Part shown: positions 27,459 to 35,370 of the stretch, one piece after another | How positions within the stretch are numbered: position 1 is the first letter of the stretch | How the letters are laid out: every line of letters begins with the position of its first letter | NCBI GenBank assembly: GCA_023387335.1 | Contig: JAEWIF010000060.1 | Location: 1 to 41,911, forward strand | Origin: Pseudomonadota bacterium | Lineage (GTDB): Bacteria; Pseudomonadota; Gammaproteobacteria; Burkholderiales; Burkholderiaceae_C | DNA length: 41,911 nt | Direction: 5' to 3' | Translations under genes and position numbers: made by a program | The notes under the pieces: generated by a model | Database searches by the model: none | Told to the model about the DNA's origin: nothing | The model's input: the letters and a program-made list of their open reading frames with translations, nothing else

Positions 27459-28274
27459 ATGCAGACGCCCATCAATCCCTTCAAGCAGGCCCTGGCCGAG
27501 CGCCGCGCCCAGATCGGCCTTTGGCAAGGCCTGGCCAGTTCGTACACGGCGGAGATCTGCGCCGGCGCCGGCTTCGACTGGCTGCTGATCGACGGCGAGC
27601 ACTCGCCCAACGACCTGATGAGCGTGCTGCAGCAGGCGCAGGCGATCGCGGCGTACCCGGCCACGCACCCGATCGCGCGCATCCCGCTCGGGCACGGCCA
27701 CGTGGGTCAGATGCTGATCAAGCAGTACCTGGACCTGGGCATCCAGACGCTGCTGGTGCCGATGGTGGACACGCCCGAGCAGGCCCGCGAGATCGTGCGC
27801 AGCATGCGCTACCCGCCGGACGGCGTGCGCGGCATGGGCGGTGCGCGCGCCTCGCGCTGGGGCCGCTACCCGGGCTATCCGAAGGAAGCCAACGGCCAGG
27901 TCTGCCTGCTGGTGCAGGCCGAGACGCAGCAGGCGCTGGACAACCTGGACGCCATCGCCGCGGTGGACGGCGTGCACGGCGTGTTCATCGGCCCGGCCGA
28001 CCTGTCGGCTTCGATGGGCCACGTGGGCAACCCGGGCCATCCGGAAGTGCAAGGCGCCATCGAGGACGCCATCGCGCGCATCAACCGCGCCGGCAAGGCG
28101 GCGGGCATCCTGACCATCGACGAGACGCAGGCGCGCCGCTACCTGGAACTGGGCGCGCTGTTCGTCGCAGTCGGCCTGGACAACAACCTGCTGGCCAAGG
28201 CCACGTCGGCCCTCGCCGCCAAGTTCAAGGGCACGCCGGTCGCGCCCGCCGCCAAGGGCGGCAATCCCTACTGA
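27459..28274 (+). CDS. hpaI: 4-hydroxy-2-oxoheptanedioate aldolase
   Basis: 271-residue HpcH/HpaI-family class II (metal-dependent) aldolase; cleaves 4-hydroxy-2-oxoheptanedioate to pyruvate and succinate semialdehyde. The catalytic His48 lies in LLIDGEHSPND, the substrate Arg in PIARIPLGHG, a metal Glu in LLVQAETQQAL and Asp in GPADLSASMG. RGMGGARASRWGR is the usual active-site loop. It completes the pathway encoded upstream. The spacer before it contains an AGGAGA ribosome site. Confidence 0.95.
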   Translation: MQTPINPFKQALAERRAQIGLWQGLASSYTAEICAGAGFDWLLIDGEHSPNDLMSVLQQAQAIAAYPATHPIARIPLGHGHVGQMLIKQYLDLGIQTLLVPMVDTPEQAREIVRSMRYPPDGVRGMGGARASRWGRYPGYPKEANGQVCLLVQAETQQALDNLDAIAAVDGVHGVFIGPADLSASMGHVGNPGHPEVQGAIEDAIARINRAGKAAGILTIDETQARRYLELGALFVAVGLDNNLLAKATSALAAKFKGTPVAPAAKGGNPY

Positions 28275-28299
28275 TCGCCAGCTTTCGGAGGTATCCAAG

Positions 28300-29076
28300 A
28301 TGAACGCCATCCTCAAGCCGCCCAGCGCCGCGATGCATCCGGACGAGTGGCAGGCGCGCGTGCAACTGGCCGCGTGCTACCGCGTGTTCGACATGCTCGG
28401 CTGGACCGAGATGATCTACAACCACATCACGGTGCGGCTGCCCGACAGCGTGACGGGCGGGCAGAAGCAGTTCCTGATCAACCCGTTCGGCCTGCACTAC
28501 AGCGAGGTGACGGCCAGCAACCTGCTCAAGATCGACGTGCAGGGCCGCAAGCTGGACGACAACCCGTGGCCGGTGAACCCGGCGGGCTTCACCGTGCATT
28601 CGGCGCTGCACGAAGGCATTCCCGAAGCGCACTGCGTGATGCACACCCACACCACCGCCGGCCTGGCGGTGGCCTGCACGGCCGCGGGCCTGGCGCAGAA
28701 CAACTTCTATTCCGCGCAGCTGCACGGGCTGGTGGCGTACCACGACTTCGAGGGCATCACCATCCACGCCGACGAGGCGCCGCGCCTGCTGAAGAACATA
28801 GCCGACAAGCCGGCGGTGATCCTGCGCAACCACGGCCTCCTGTCGTGGGGTCGCACGCTGCCGCTGGCCTTCGTGCGCCTGTGGACGCTGCAGCGCGCCT
28901 GCGAGGTGCAGGCGGCGCAGGCCGCGCTCGGCCCGGCGCTGCCGGTGCCGGAAGCGGTCGCCGCCAGGACCGTGGCCGACTCGTTCCAGTGGGACCAGAA
29001 GTTCGGCGCCGGCCAGGACGTGTTCGACGCGCTGGTGCGGCGCGTGGACCGCATCGATCCCTCGTACAAGCACTGA
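28300..29076 (+). CDS. Class II aldolase/adducin-family protein
   Basis: 258 residues of the AraD/FucA-type zinc aldolase fold. Metal ligands appear intact: His115 and His117 in CVMHTHTTAG, a later His in VILRNHGLLSWG, with LHGLVAYHDFEGITI between. Not part of the textbook hpa pathway, which already has HpaI. It lies 25 bp after hpaI and 4 bp before a PanE-like gene, so it is part of the same operon. It may process a related hydroxy-oxo acid, or be a member of the decarboxylating branch of this family; the reaction is unknown. Confidence 0.88.
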   Translation: MNAILKPPSAAMHPDEWQARVQLAACYRVFDMLGWTEMIYNHITVRLPDSVTGGQKQFLINPFGLHYSEVTASNLLKIDVQGRKLDDNPWPVNPAGFTVHSALHEGIPEAHCVMHTHTTAGLAVACTAAGLAQNNFYSAQLHGLVAYHDFEGITIHADEAPRLLKNIADKPAVILRNHGLLSWGRTLPLAFVRLWTLQRACEVQAAQAALGPALPVPEAVAARTVADSFQWDQKFGAGQDVFDALVRRVDRIDPSYKH

Positions 29077-29080
29077 GCCC

Positions 29081-30055
29081 ATGAAGGTCTGCATCTACGG
29101 CGCCGGCGCAATCGGCGGATGGATCGGCGTCAAGCTCGCGCGCGCCGGCTGCGAAGTCGGCGTGGTCGCGCGCGGCGCCACGCTGGAGGCCGTGCACCAG
29201 CATGGGCTGCGCCTGGAAGAGAACGGCGTGGCGGCCTCGGTGCCCGCGCGCGCCGCGGCCAGCCCGGCCGAGCTCGGCGTGCAGGATCTGGTGGTGGTTG
29301 CCGTCAAGGCGCCTTCCATGCCCGACGTGGCACGCGCCATCGCCCCGCTGCTCGGCCCCCGGACCATGGTGCTGACCGCCATGAACGGCGTGCCCTGGTG
29401 GTTCTTCCAGGACTTCGGGGGCAAGTACGCGGGCACGCGGCTGAAGGCGGTGGACCCCGACGGCACGATCTCGCAATCGATCCCGGCCAGGCACATCGTG
29501 GGCTGCGTCGTCCACGCGAGCTGCGCGCTCAAGTCGCCCGGCTTCGTGCAGCACCACTTCGGCAACAAGCTGATCCTGGGCGAGCCTTCGGGCGAGAAGA
29601 CGGCGCGCGTGGGCGAGCTGGCGGCGCTGCTGGAGCGCGGCGGCCATGAAGCCGTCGTGTCCGAGCAGATCCAGAAGGACGCCTGGTACAAGCTGTGGGG
29701 CAACATGACCGTCAACCCGGTCAGCGCGTTCACCGGGGCCACCACCAACCTCATCCTCGACGACGAGCTGGTGCGTGGCTTCATCTCCAGCGTGATGCTG
29801 GAAGCGCGCGAGATCGGCGGCCGCATCGGCATCCCGATCAACCAGACGCCGGAAGACCGCCACCAGGTCACCCGCAAGCTGGGCGCCTTCAAGACCTCGA
29901 TGCTGCAGGACGTCGAAGCCGGCAAGCCGGTGGAGATCGACGCGCTGGTCACCGTGGTGAAGGAACTGGGCCAGCTGACCGGCGTGCCGACGCCGTTCAC
30001 CGACGTGCTGCTCGGCCTGTCGCGCCTGCATGCCCGGGTGCACGGGCTGTATTGA
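29081..30055 (+). CDS. PanE/ApbA-family 2-dehydropantoate 2-reductase-like oxidoreductase
   Basis: 324 residues. N-terminal Rossmann domain with GAGAIGGWIG at 7-16 and VVVAVKAPSMPDVA; the C-terminal ketopantoate-reductase domain includes QIQKDAWYKLWGNMTVNPVS (catalytic Lys and Asn) and KTSMLQDVEAGKPVEIDAL. By family it reduces ketopantoate with NADPH for pantothenate synthesis, but many bacteria carry several paralogues acting on other 2-oxo acids. Its place at the end of the hpa operon, 4 bp after the class II aldolase gene, favours a catabolic 2-oxo/hydroxy-acid role; that is inference. Confidence 0.88.
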   Translation: MKVCIYGAGAIGGWIGVKLARAGCEVGVVARGATLEAVHQHGLRLEENGVAASVPARAAASPAELGVQDLVVVAVKAPSMPDVARAIAPLLGPRTMVLTAMNGVPWWFFQDFGGKYAGTRLKAVDPDGTISQSIPARHIVGCVVHASCALKSPGFVQHHFGNKLILGEPSGEKTARVGELAALLERGGHEAVVSEQIQKDAWYKLWGNMTVNPVSAFTGATTNLILDDELVRGFISSVMLEAREIGGRIGIPINQTPEDRHQVTRKLGAFKTSMLQDVEAGKPVEIDALVTVVKELGQLTGVPTPFTDVLLGLSRLHARVHGLY

Positions 30056-30077
30056 CCTGAACTGCAGGCGCCTCCAG

Positions 30078-30100
30078 AATGGCTCCAGAACGGAGCCGTT
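30078..30100. promoter_or_regulatory. Inverted-repeat operator candidate of the toxin-antitoxin pair
   Basis: AATGGCTCC - AGAAC - GGAGCCGTT is a 9-bp inverted repeat with one mismatch, ending 3 nt before the antitoxin ATG. It overlaps two direct copies of CTCCAGAA (30072-30079 and 30083-30090) spaced 11 bp, one helical turn. Ribbon-helix-helix antitoxins bind such repeats to autoregulate. GGAG at 30092-30095 also serves as the ribosome site. Confidence 0.55.
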
Positions 30101-30103
30101 CCA

Positions 30104-30394
30104 ATGCCAAACCTCTCGATCAAGGACGTGCCCGACAGCTGGGCCGAGGCGCTGCGCCAGCGCGCGGCCCGCAACCATCGCTCGCTCCAGGGCGAGTTGA
30201 TGGCGCTGGTGGAAAAGGCCGTGCAGGAAGCCCCGGGGGTCGCATACGCCGGCGGCGCGGCGCCCCGCGTGATGCGGCAGGGCAGCAGGACGCCCGAGCA
30301 GGTCATCGCCGAGCTGCGCGCCAAGTACCCGCAGCCGGTGGCCGGCCAGCCGCTGGGCGTGGACATCGTCCGCCACGACCGGGACAGCCGGTGA
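30104..30394 (+). CDS. FitA-type ribbon-helix-helix antitoxin
   Basis: 96 residues. The first ~45 (MPNLSIKDVPDSWAEALRQR, then AARNHRSLQGELMALVEKAV) have the Arc-like ribbon-helix-helix pattern of FitA/plasmid-stability antitoxins. The C-terminal part (TPEQVIAELRAKYPQP) is the usual toxin-wrapping tail, here longer than in typical FitA. It neutralises the PIN toxin and represses its own promoter. Overlaps the toxin start by GTGA. It begins 48 bp after the hpa operon's last gene. Confidence 0.85.
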   Translation: MPNLSIKDVPDSWAEALRQRAARNHRSLQGELMALVEKAVQEAPGVAYAGGAAPRVMRQGSRTPEQVIAELRAKYPQPVAGQPLGVDIVRHDRDSR

Positions 30395-30825
30395 GCGCGC
30401 CGCGGTTGCACGTGGCCGAGCCGCCCGCCCACTACCGCCTTCGCCCGCCGCTGGTGGTCGACTGCAGCGTGGTCGCCGGCACGGTGTTCAGCGAACCCTG
30501 GCAGGCCGACGCCGACGCCCAGCTTGCCGGGCGTGACCTGCATGCGCCGTACCTGCTGCAGTGCGAGATCGCCAGCGTGGCCCTGAAGAAGGCGCGTGCC
30601 GGTCTCACCGAGCTCGCGGCCGACGGCGTTCGGTCCGCGGCCGACATGGCCATCGAGCTGCACGGCATCGAGGAAGGCGCGGTGTTCGCGCTGGCGCAGC
30701 GCTACCAGCTCACCGCCTACGACGCCGCCTACCTGTGGCTGGCCGCCGACCTGCGTTGCCCGCTGGCCACCTTCGACGGCAAGCTCGCCGCCGCCGCCCA
30801 GGCGCACCTGGCCCGCCTCGCATGA
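30391..30825 (+). CDS. PIN-domain (VapC/FitB-type) ribonuclease toxin
   Basis: 144 residues from a GTG start that overlaps the antitoxin stop. The four acidic residues of the PIN active site are present: Asp24 (LVVDCSVV), Glu59 (LLQCEIASVALKK), Asp111 (LTAYDAAYLWLA) and Asp129 (LATFDGKLA), so nuclease activity is expected. VapC-type toxins cut specific RNAs, often tRNAs; the target here is unknown. The first ~20 residues (SAPRLHVAEPPAHYRLRPP) are an extra Pro-rich leader before the domain. Its stop overlaps the start of the EamA gene (ATGA), which is unusual for a toxin. Confidence 0.87.
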   Translation: MSAPRLHVAEPPAHYRLRPPLVVDCSVVAGTVFSEPWQADADAQLAGRDLHAPYLLQCEIASVALKKARAGLTELAADGVRSAADMAIELHGIEEGAVFALAQRYQLTAYDAAYLWLAADLRCPLATFDGKLAAAAQAHLARLA

Positions 30826-31733
30826 GCGCCACCGCCGCCCGCGCCCTCTCGCCCGCCGCCTTCGCCACGCTGCTGCTGATCGCGCTGATGATGGGCGCCA
30901 ACCACGTGGCGGCGCGCATCGCTTTCAATCACGGCGCCGACGTCGCCACGGCCGTGGTGATCCGCAGCTCGGTCACGGCGCTGGTGATCGTGTCGATCCT
31001 CGCGGTGCAAGGCGTCCGCGTGCAGTTCAGCACGAGGCACAAGCGCTTCCTGCCGGCCATCGGCCTTCTGATCGGCGTGCAGAGCCTGTTCCTGTATTCG
31101 GCCGTCGCGCGGCTGCCGGTGGCCCTGGCGCTGCTGGCCTTCAACACCTATCCGATCTGGACCGCGTTCTGGTCCGCCGTCGTGTACCGGCACAAGCCCG
31201 AGAAGGCCATGCTGCTGGCGATGCCGGTCATCCTGTTCGGCCTGGCGCTGGCGCTCGACGTGCTGGGCGCCGCCTCGGGCCTGGGCGCGGCGGCGCAATG
31301 GACGCGCATCGGCGCCGGCGTCGGCTTCGCGCTGGCCGCGGCCGGCACCTTCAGCCTGGCGCTGGTGCTCACCCAGCACGAAGCGGGCGACGTCGACGGC
31401 CGGGTGCGCACCGCCACCACCATGGGCATGGCGGCGCTGGTGGCGCTCACCACGGTGGGACTGCAAGGCGGCTTCCACCTGCCGAACGCGGCCGCCGGCT
31501 GGGGCGGGCTGGCCGCGCTGACGTTCCTCTACGGGACCGCCTTCACCATCATGTTCACCGTGCTGCCCCGCCTGGGCGTGGTGGGCAACTCCGCGATCAT
31601 GAACGTGGAGCCGGTGTTCGCCCTGGTGCTGGGCTGGCTCCTGCTGGGCCAGGCCATCGCGCCGATCCAGGTCGTGGGCGCGCTGGTGGTCGTCGGCGCG
31701 GTGATGGTGCTGGGGACGCGCAAGAAGAAGTAG
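30822..31733 (+). CDS. EamA/DMT-family transporter coupled to the toxin gene
   Basis: 303-residue inner-membrane protein with about ten helices in two EamA repeats; LLLIALMMGANHVAARIAFN in helix 1 and GVVGNSAIMNVEPVFALVLG near helix 9 are family marks, and it ends in a basic RKKK. Substrate unknown. ATG 30822 overlaps the toxin TGA, so translation depends on reading through the toxin gene unless there is an internal promoter. Ends 7 bp from the convergent alr. Confidence 0.9.
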   Translation: MSATAARALSPAAFATLLLIALMMGANHVAARIAFNHGADVATAVVIRSSVTALVIVSILAVQGVRVQFSTRHKRFLPAIGLLIGVQSLFLYSAVARLPVALALLAFNTYPIWTAFWSAVVYRHKPEKAMLLAMPVILFGLALALDVLGAASGLGAAAQWTRIGAGVGFALAAAGTFSLALVLTQHEAGDVDGRVRTATTMGMAALVALTTVGLQGGFHLPNAAAGWGGLAALTFLYGTAFTIMFTVLPRLGVVGNSAIMNVEPVFALVLGWLLLGQAIAPIQVVGALVVVGAVMVLGTRKKK

Positions 31734-31740
31734 GCCGGAT

Positions 31741-32838
31741 TCAGTCGTCCACGGCCTTCTGCACGCGCGGCGCCACCGCGCACATCAGCTCGTAGCCCAG
31801 CGTGCCGCCGGCGCGCGCCACCTCGTCGATGGGCAGCACGGTGCCGTTCGAGGCACGGCCCCAAAGCGTGACCTCGCTACCCATTCCCGCGTTCGGTACC
31901 GGCGTGAGATCGACGGTGAGCATGTCCATGCTCACGCGACCGACGAGCCGCGTGCGCGCGCCATCGACCAGCACCGGCGTGCCGCTGCCGCAGTGGCGCG
32001 GATAGCCGTCGGCGTAACCGCAGGCCACGATGCCGATGCGCAGCGGCGCGTCGGCCGTGAAGCTGGAGCCGTAGCCCACGGTCTCGCCGGGCTGCAACTG
32101 CTGCACGCCGATCAGGCGGCTGGACAGCGTCATCGTCGGCTGCAGTTCCCAGTGCGCGATGTCGTGCTCGGGGAAGTCGGGGGCGCTGCCATACGCCGCG
32201 ATGCCGGGACGCACCCAGTCGCTGCGCACGCCCGCGTCCTGCGCATGGCGCAAGGTCGCGGCGCTGTTGGCCAGCGAGCGTTCGCCGGGCAGGTCGCGCG
32301 TGGCCTGCACGAAAGCCTGCAGCTGGTGGGCGATGCCGCGTTCGCCGTCGGCGTCGCTGAAGTGCGTCATCAGCGAGATCTCGTCCACCTGCGGCAGCGC
32401 ATCCAGCCGCGTCCACGCGGCCCGCAGCGCGGTCGGGCCGAACCCCAGCCGGTTCATGCCCGAGTTCATCTTGAGGAACACGCGGTGCGGTTGCTGCGTC
32501 TTGTGCGCGGCCAGCCAGTCGATCTGGTCGCTGCAATGCACCGCGTGCCACAGCGACAGGCGCGAGCACAGCTCCAGGTCGCGCGGCTCGAACACGCCTT
32601 CCAGCAGCAGGATGGGTCCGCGCCAGCCGAGCGCGCGCACCCGCTCGGCTTCCTGAAGGTCGAGCAATGCGAAGCCGTCGGCCCCGCGCAGGCCTTCGAA
32701 CGTGCGCTCGATGCCGTGGCCGTAGGCGTCGGCCTTCACCACCGCCCACACTCGGGCGTCGGGGACGGCCCGACGGATGCGGGCGAGGTTGTGGCGAAGG
32801 GCCTGGAGGTGGATCGTGGCCTGGATGGGACGTGGCAT
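31741..32838 (-). CDS. alr: Alanine racemase
   Basis: PLP enzyme that makes D-alanine for peptidoglycan. 365 residues from ATG 32838 (MPRPIQATIHLQALRHNLAR). PLP lysine is Lys35 in WAVVKADAYGHG; the catalytic Tyr256 lies in GETVGYGSSF; IVACGYADGYPRH and GRVSMDMLTVDLT are the conserved C-terminal motifs. An in-frame ATG at 32904 would add a 22-residue leader of no family likeness, so I reject it. Divergent from lplT, 130 bp between starts, which suggests a shared control region. Confidence 0.96.
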   Translation of the reverse strand: MPRPIQATIHLQALRHNLARIRRAVPDARVWAVVKADAYGHGIERTFEGLRGADGFALLDLQEAERVRALGWRGPILLLEGVFEPRDLELCSRLSLWHAVHCSDQIDWLAAHKTQQPHRVFLKMNSGMNRLGFGPTALRAAWTRLDALPQVDEISLMTHFSDADGERGIAHQLQAFVQATRDLPGERSLANSAATLRHAQDAGVRSDWVRPGIAAYGSAPDFPEHDIAHWELQPTMTLSSRLIGVQQLQPGETVGYGSSFTADAPLRIGIVACGYADGYPRHCGSGTPVLVDGARTRLVGRVSMDMLTVDLTPVPNAGMGSEVTLWGRASNGTVLPIDEVARAGGTLGYELMCAVAPRVQKAVDD

Positions 32839-32911
32839 GCCGGCTGGGCTCGGTCGGGGAAGGCTGAAGATTTTGTCATTACTGCGCGTGATATAACCCG
32901 CCACGCTTGGA

Positions 32912-32921
32912 GACAGCTGTC
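32912..32921. promoter_or_regulatory. Short palindrome between alr and lplT
   Basis: GACAGCTGTC is a perfect 10-bp palindrome about 10 bp downstream of a TATAAC hexamer (-10-like, reading towards lplT) in the 130-bp alr/lplT divergent region. It could be an operator, but a 10-bp palindrome alone is weak evidence. Confidence 0.25.
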
Positions 32922-32968
32922 ATTTCCCCCGCATCCAGCCACCCGGTGCCGCCACCGAAGCCCGCACG

Positions 32969-34252
32969 ATGAAGCGCGGCTTCTACACCATCATGGCGGC
33001 GCAGTTCTTCTCGTCGCTGGCGGACAACGCGCTGTTCGTGGCGGCGGTGGAACTGCTCCGGACCTCCGGCGCGCAGGAGTGGCAGCGGGCGGCGCTCGTG
33101 CCGATGTTCGCGCTGTTCTACGTGATCCTGGCTCCCTTCGTCGGTGCGTTCGCCGACGCCAGGCCCAAGGGGCAGGTGATGTTCATCAGCAATGCGATCA
33201 AGGTGGTCGGCTGCCTGATGATGCTGTTCGGCAGCCATCCCCTCCTGGCCTACGCCATCGTGGGCCTGGGCGCCGCGGCCTACTCGCCGGCCAAGTACGG
33301 CATCCTCACCGAGCTGCTGCCCGCTTCGCAGCTGGTCAAGGCCAACGGCTGGATCGAGGGGCTGACCATCGCTTCCATCATCCTGGGCATCCTGCTGGGC
33401 GGCCAGCTGGTCGGCCACGCGATCGCCAGCCGCCTGCTGGCGTGGGACTTCCCGATGTTCGACACCGGCATCGACACCCCGCCCGAGGCCGCGATCTTCG
33501 TGCTGATCTTCGTCTACGCGATCGCGGCCTGGTTCAACCTGCGCATCCCGCACACCGGCGTGGAGATGCGGCCGATCCCGCGCAACGCGCTGGAGCTGGT
33601 GCCGGATTTCTGGTCCTGCAACTCGCGCCTGTGGCGCGACAAGCTGGGCCAGATCTCGCTGGCCACCACCACGCTGTTCTGGGGCGTGTCGGGCAACCTG
33701 CGCTACATCATCCTGGCGTGGAGCGCCGCGGCGCTGGGCTACAGCACCACCCAGGCCTCCTCGCTCAGCGGCGTGGTGGCCCTGGGCACGGCGGTCGGCG
33801 CCGTCGTCGCCTCCATGCGCATGCGGCTCGACACCGCCACCCGCGTGATCCCGCTGGGCATCGCGATGGGCCTGCTGGTGATCCTGATGAACTTCATCGG
33901 CAACGTCTGGGTCGCCGCGCCCTTCCTGATCCTGCTGGGCGGGCTGGGCGGCTTCCTGGTGGTGCCGATGAACGCGCTGCTGCAGCACCGCGGCCACAAC
34001 CTGATGGGCGCCGGCCGCTCCATCGCCGTGCAGAACTTCAACGAGCAGGCCTGCATCCTGGGCCTGGGCGCCTTCTACAGCCTCTCCGCAGGCCTGGGCC
34101 TGTCGGCCTTCGGCGCGATCACGGCCTTCGGCGTCGTGGTCGCCGGCACGATGTGGCTGATCCAGCGCTGGCACGCGCACAACCTGGTCCGTCATCGGGA
34201 AGAGGTCGAGCACCTGCTGCACATCGCGCGGCAGGACAAGTCGCATGGCTGA
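32969..34252 (+). CDS. lplT: Lysophospholipid transporter LplT
   Basis: 427-residue MFS flippase that moves lysophospholipids to the cytoplasmic face for re-acylation. MKRGFYTIMAAQFFSSLADN is a near-exact LplT start; YSPAKYGILTELLP, KANGWIEGLTI and VPMNALLQHRGHNLMGAGRS are further family segments. Twelve helices. No aas acyltransferase gene is adjacent. The TGA stop at 34250-34252 touches the left arm of the inverted-repeat element. Confidence 0.95.
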   Translation: MKRGFYTIMAAQFFSSLADNALFVAAVELLRTSGAQEWQRAALVPMFALFYVILAPFVGAFADARPKGQVMFISNAIKVVGCLMMLFGSHPLLAYAIVGLGAAAYSPAKYGILTELLPASQLVKANGWIEGLTIASIILGILLGGQLVGHAIASRLLAWDFPMFDTGIDTPPEAAIFVLIFVYAIAAWFNLRIPHTGVEMRPIPRNALELVPDFWSCNSRLWRDKLGQISLATTTLFWGVSGNLRYIILAWSAAALGYSTTQASSLSGVVALGTAVGAVVASMRMRLDTATRVIPLGIAMGLLVILMNFIGNVWVAAPFLILLGGLGGFLVVPMNALLQHRGHNLMGAGRSIAVQNFNEQACILGLGAFYSLSAGLGLSAFGAITAFGVVVAGTMWLIQRWHAHNLVRHREEVEHLLHIARQDKSHG

Positions 34253-34470
34253 GAAGCTGTGAACGGATTCCTCGCACCCGCGCGAGCCGAGACAACATTG
34301 CTGCTTCGACCAAGACCTAGCCCGGGCTCGCCCTGCGGGCCCGGGCGCTCCAAGGCGCATGCGGGCGTTGCGCCCTGCGGTCCAGGCAGGGAGCCTGGAC
34401 CACAGGCCGCGCCTACGCCTGCACCTTGGATCACCCCGTCGCGGGCACGATGAATCCGTTCACAGCTTCT
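34252..34470. repeat. 219-bp intergenic element bounded by 19-bp perfect inverted repeats
   Basis: Left arm 34252-34270 (AGAAGCTGTGAACGGATTC) is the exact reverse complement of 34452-34470. The match goes on inward for 12 more bases with 3 mismatches, so the arms are 31 bp with 28 paired (34252-34282 and 34440-34470). The interior is GC-rich and full of secondary structure: a perfect hairpin at 34379-34401, two self-complementary GCCCGGGC blocks near 34320-34347, and a direct repeat CGCCCTGCGG at 34329 and 34371. It encodes no convincing protein. The left arm begins on the last base of the lplT stop; the right arm begins on the G of the next gene's ATG. This looks like a miniature inverted-repeat element or other structured insert. 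No target-site duplication is obvious. Confidence 0.7.
34379..34401. other. Perfect hairpin inside the inverted-repeat element
   Basis: GGTCCAGGC - AGGGA - GCCTGGACC: 9-bp stem with a 5-nt loop and no T-run on either side, so it is not a normal Rho-independent terminator. Confidence 0.75.
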
Positions 34471-35370
34471 GGCCGCGCGCTTCCGGCGCTGGCCCTGGTC
34501 TTCAACGCCTTCGTCTGGGGCGTCTCCTGGTGGCCCTTCCGCGAACTGCAGGCGCACGGCCTGCATCCCTTGTGGGCGACCGCGGGCGTCTATCTCTTCT
34601 CGCTGGCCGTGCTGCTGGCCTGGCAGCCCCAGGCCTGGCGCGGCTACGCGGACCATCCGCAACTGTGGCTGCTGATGCTCGCCGCCGGTTTCACCAACGT
34701 GGGCTTCAACTGGGCCGTGACGGTGGGCGACGTGGTGCGGGTGGTGCTGCTGTTCTACCTGATGCCCGCCTGGACCACGCTGCTGGCCTGGCCGCTGCTG
34801 GGCGAACGTCCGACGGCCGCTTCCCTGGCGCGGCTGACCCTGGCGATGGTCGGCGTGGCGGTGATCCTCAAGACGCCCGAAACGCCCTGGCCCTTGCCGC
34901 AGAGCCTGGCCGACGGCTTGGCGCTGCTCGGCGGCTTCAGCTTCGCGCTCACCAACATCCTGCTGCGCCGCCTGCACCGCGCACCCGCGACGACGCGGGT
35001 AGGGGCCATGTTCGCCGGCGGCACGATCGCCGCGACCGGCGCGGCCGTGTTCGGCATCACGCAGGGGTTGGTGACGCCGCCCACCGCCCTGCCCGCCGGC
35101 GCCCTGCTGCTGGGCCTGCTGCTCAGCGCCGGCTTCCTGGCGGGCAACTCCGCCATGCAGTTCGGCGCCACGCGGCTGCCCGCGCAGACCACCGCGCTGG
35201 TGATGCTGTCGGAAGTGCTGTTCGCCAGCGTGACGGCGGTGGCCGCGGGCGCCGCCGAACTCGGTCCTCGCGTGTGGACCGGCGGCGCGCTGGTGGTGCT
35301 GGCCGCCGCGTGGTCGGCCCTGGCCGTCCCTGGCGCGCCATCGCATGGCGCAGCACAATCGCGCGCATGA
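34450..35370 (+). CDS. EamA/DMT-family transporter
   Basis: 306-residue inner-membrane protein with about ten helices; VFNAFVWGVSWWPFREL in helix 1 and MQFGATRLPAQTTALVMLSE near helix 9 are typical of the branch. Substrate unknown. The ATG at 34450 and the first seven codons (MNPFTAS) are formed by the right arm of the inverted-repeat element, so the N-terminus was probably changed when the element arrived; an in-frame TTG at 34426 is the only nearby upstream option. The stop overlaps the start of the glutathione peroxidase gene (ATGA). Confidence 0.9.
   Translation: MNPFTASGRALPALALVFNAFVWGVSWWPFRELQAHGLHPLWATAGVYLFSLAVLLAWQPQAWRGYADHPQLWLLMLAAGFTNVGFNWAVTVGDVVRVVLLFYLMPAWTTLLAWPLLGERPTAASLARLTLAMVGVAVILKTPETPWPLPQSLADGLALLGGFSFALTNILLRRLHRAPATTRVGAMFAGGTIAATGAAVFGITQGLVTPPTALPAGALLLGLLLSAGFLAGNSAMQFGATRLPAQTTALVMLSEVLFASVTAVAAGAAELGPRVWTGGALVVLAAAWSALAVPGAPSHGAAQSRA

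Noticed and set aside
26178..28316. A 712-codon minus-strand open frame opposite hpaF-hpaH-hpaI
   Set aside because: Same shadow pattern; the plus-strand genes are unmistakable.
34259..34453. Small open frame through the inverted-repeat element (GTG start, 64 codons)
   Set aside because: Pro/Gly/Ala/Arg-rich translation without a ribosome site; the sequence is better explained as a structured repeat.
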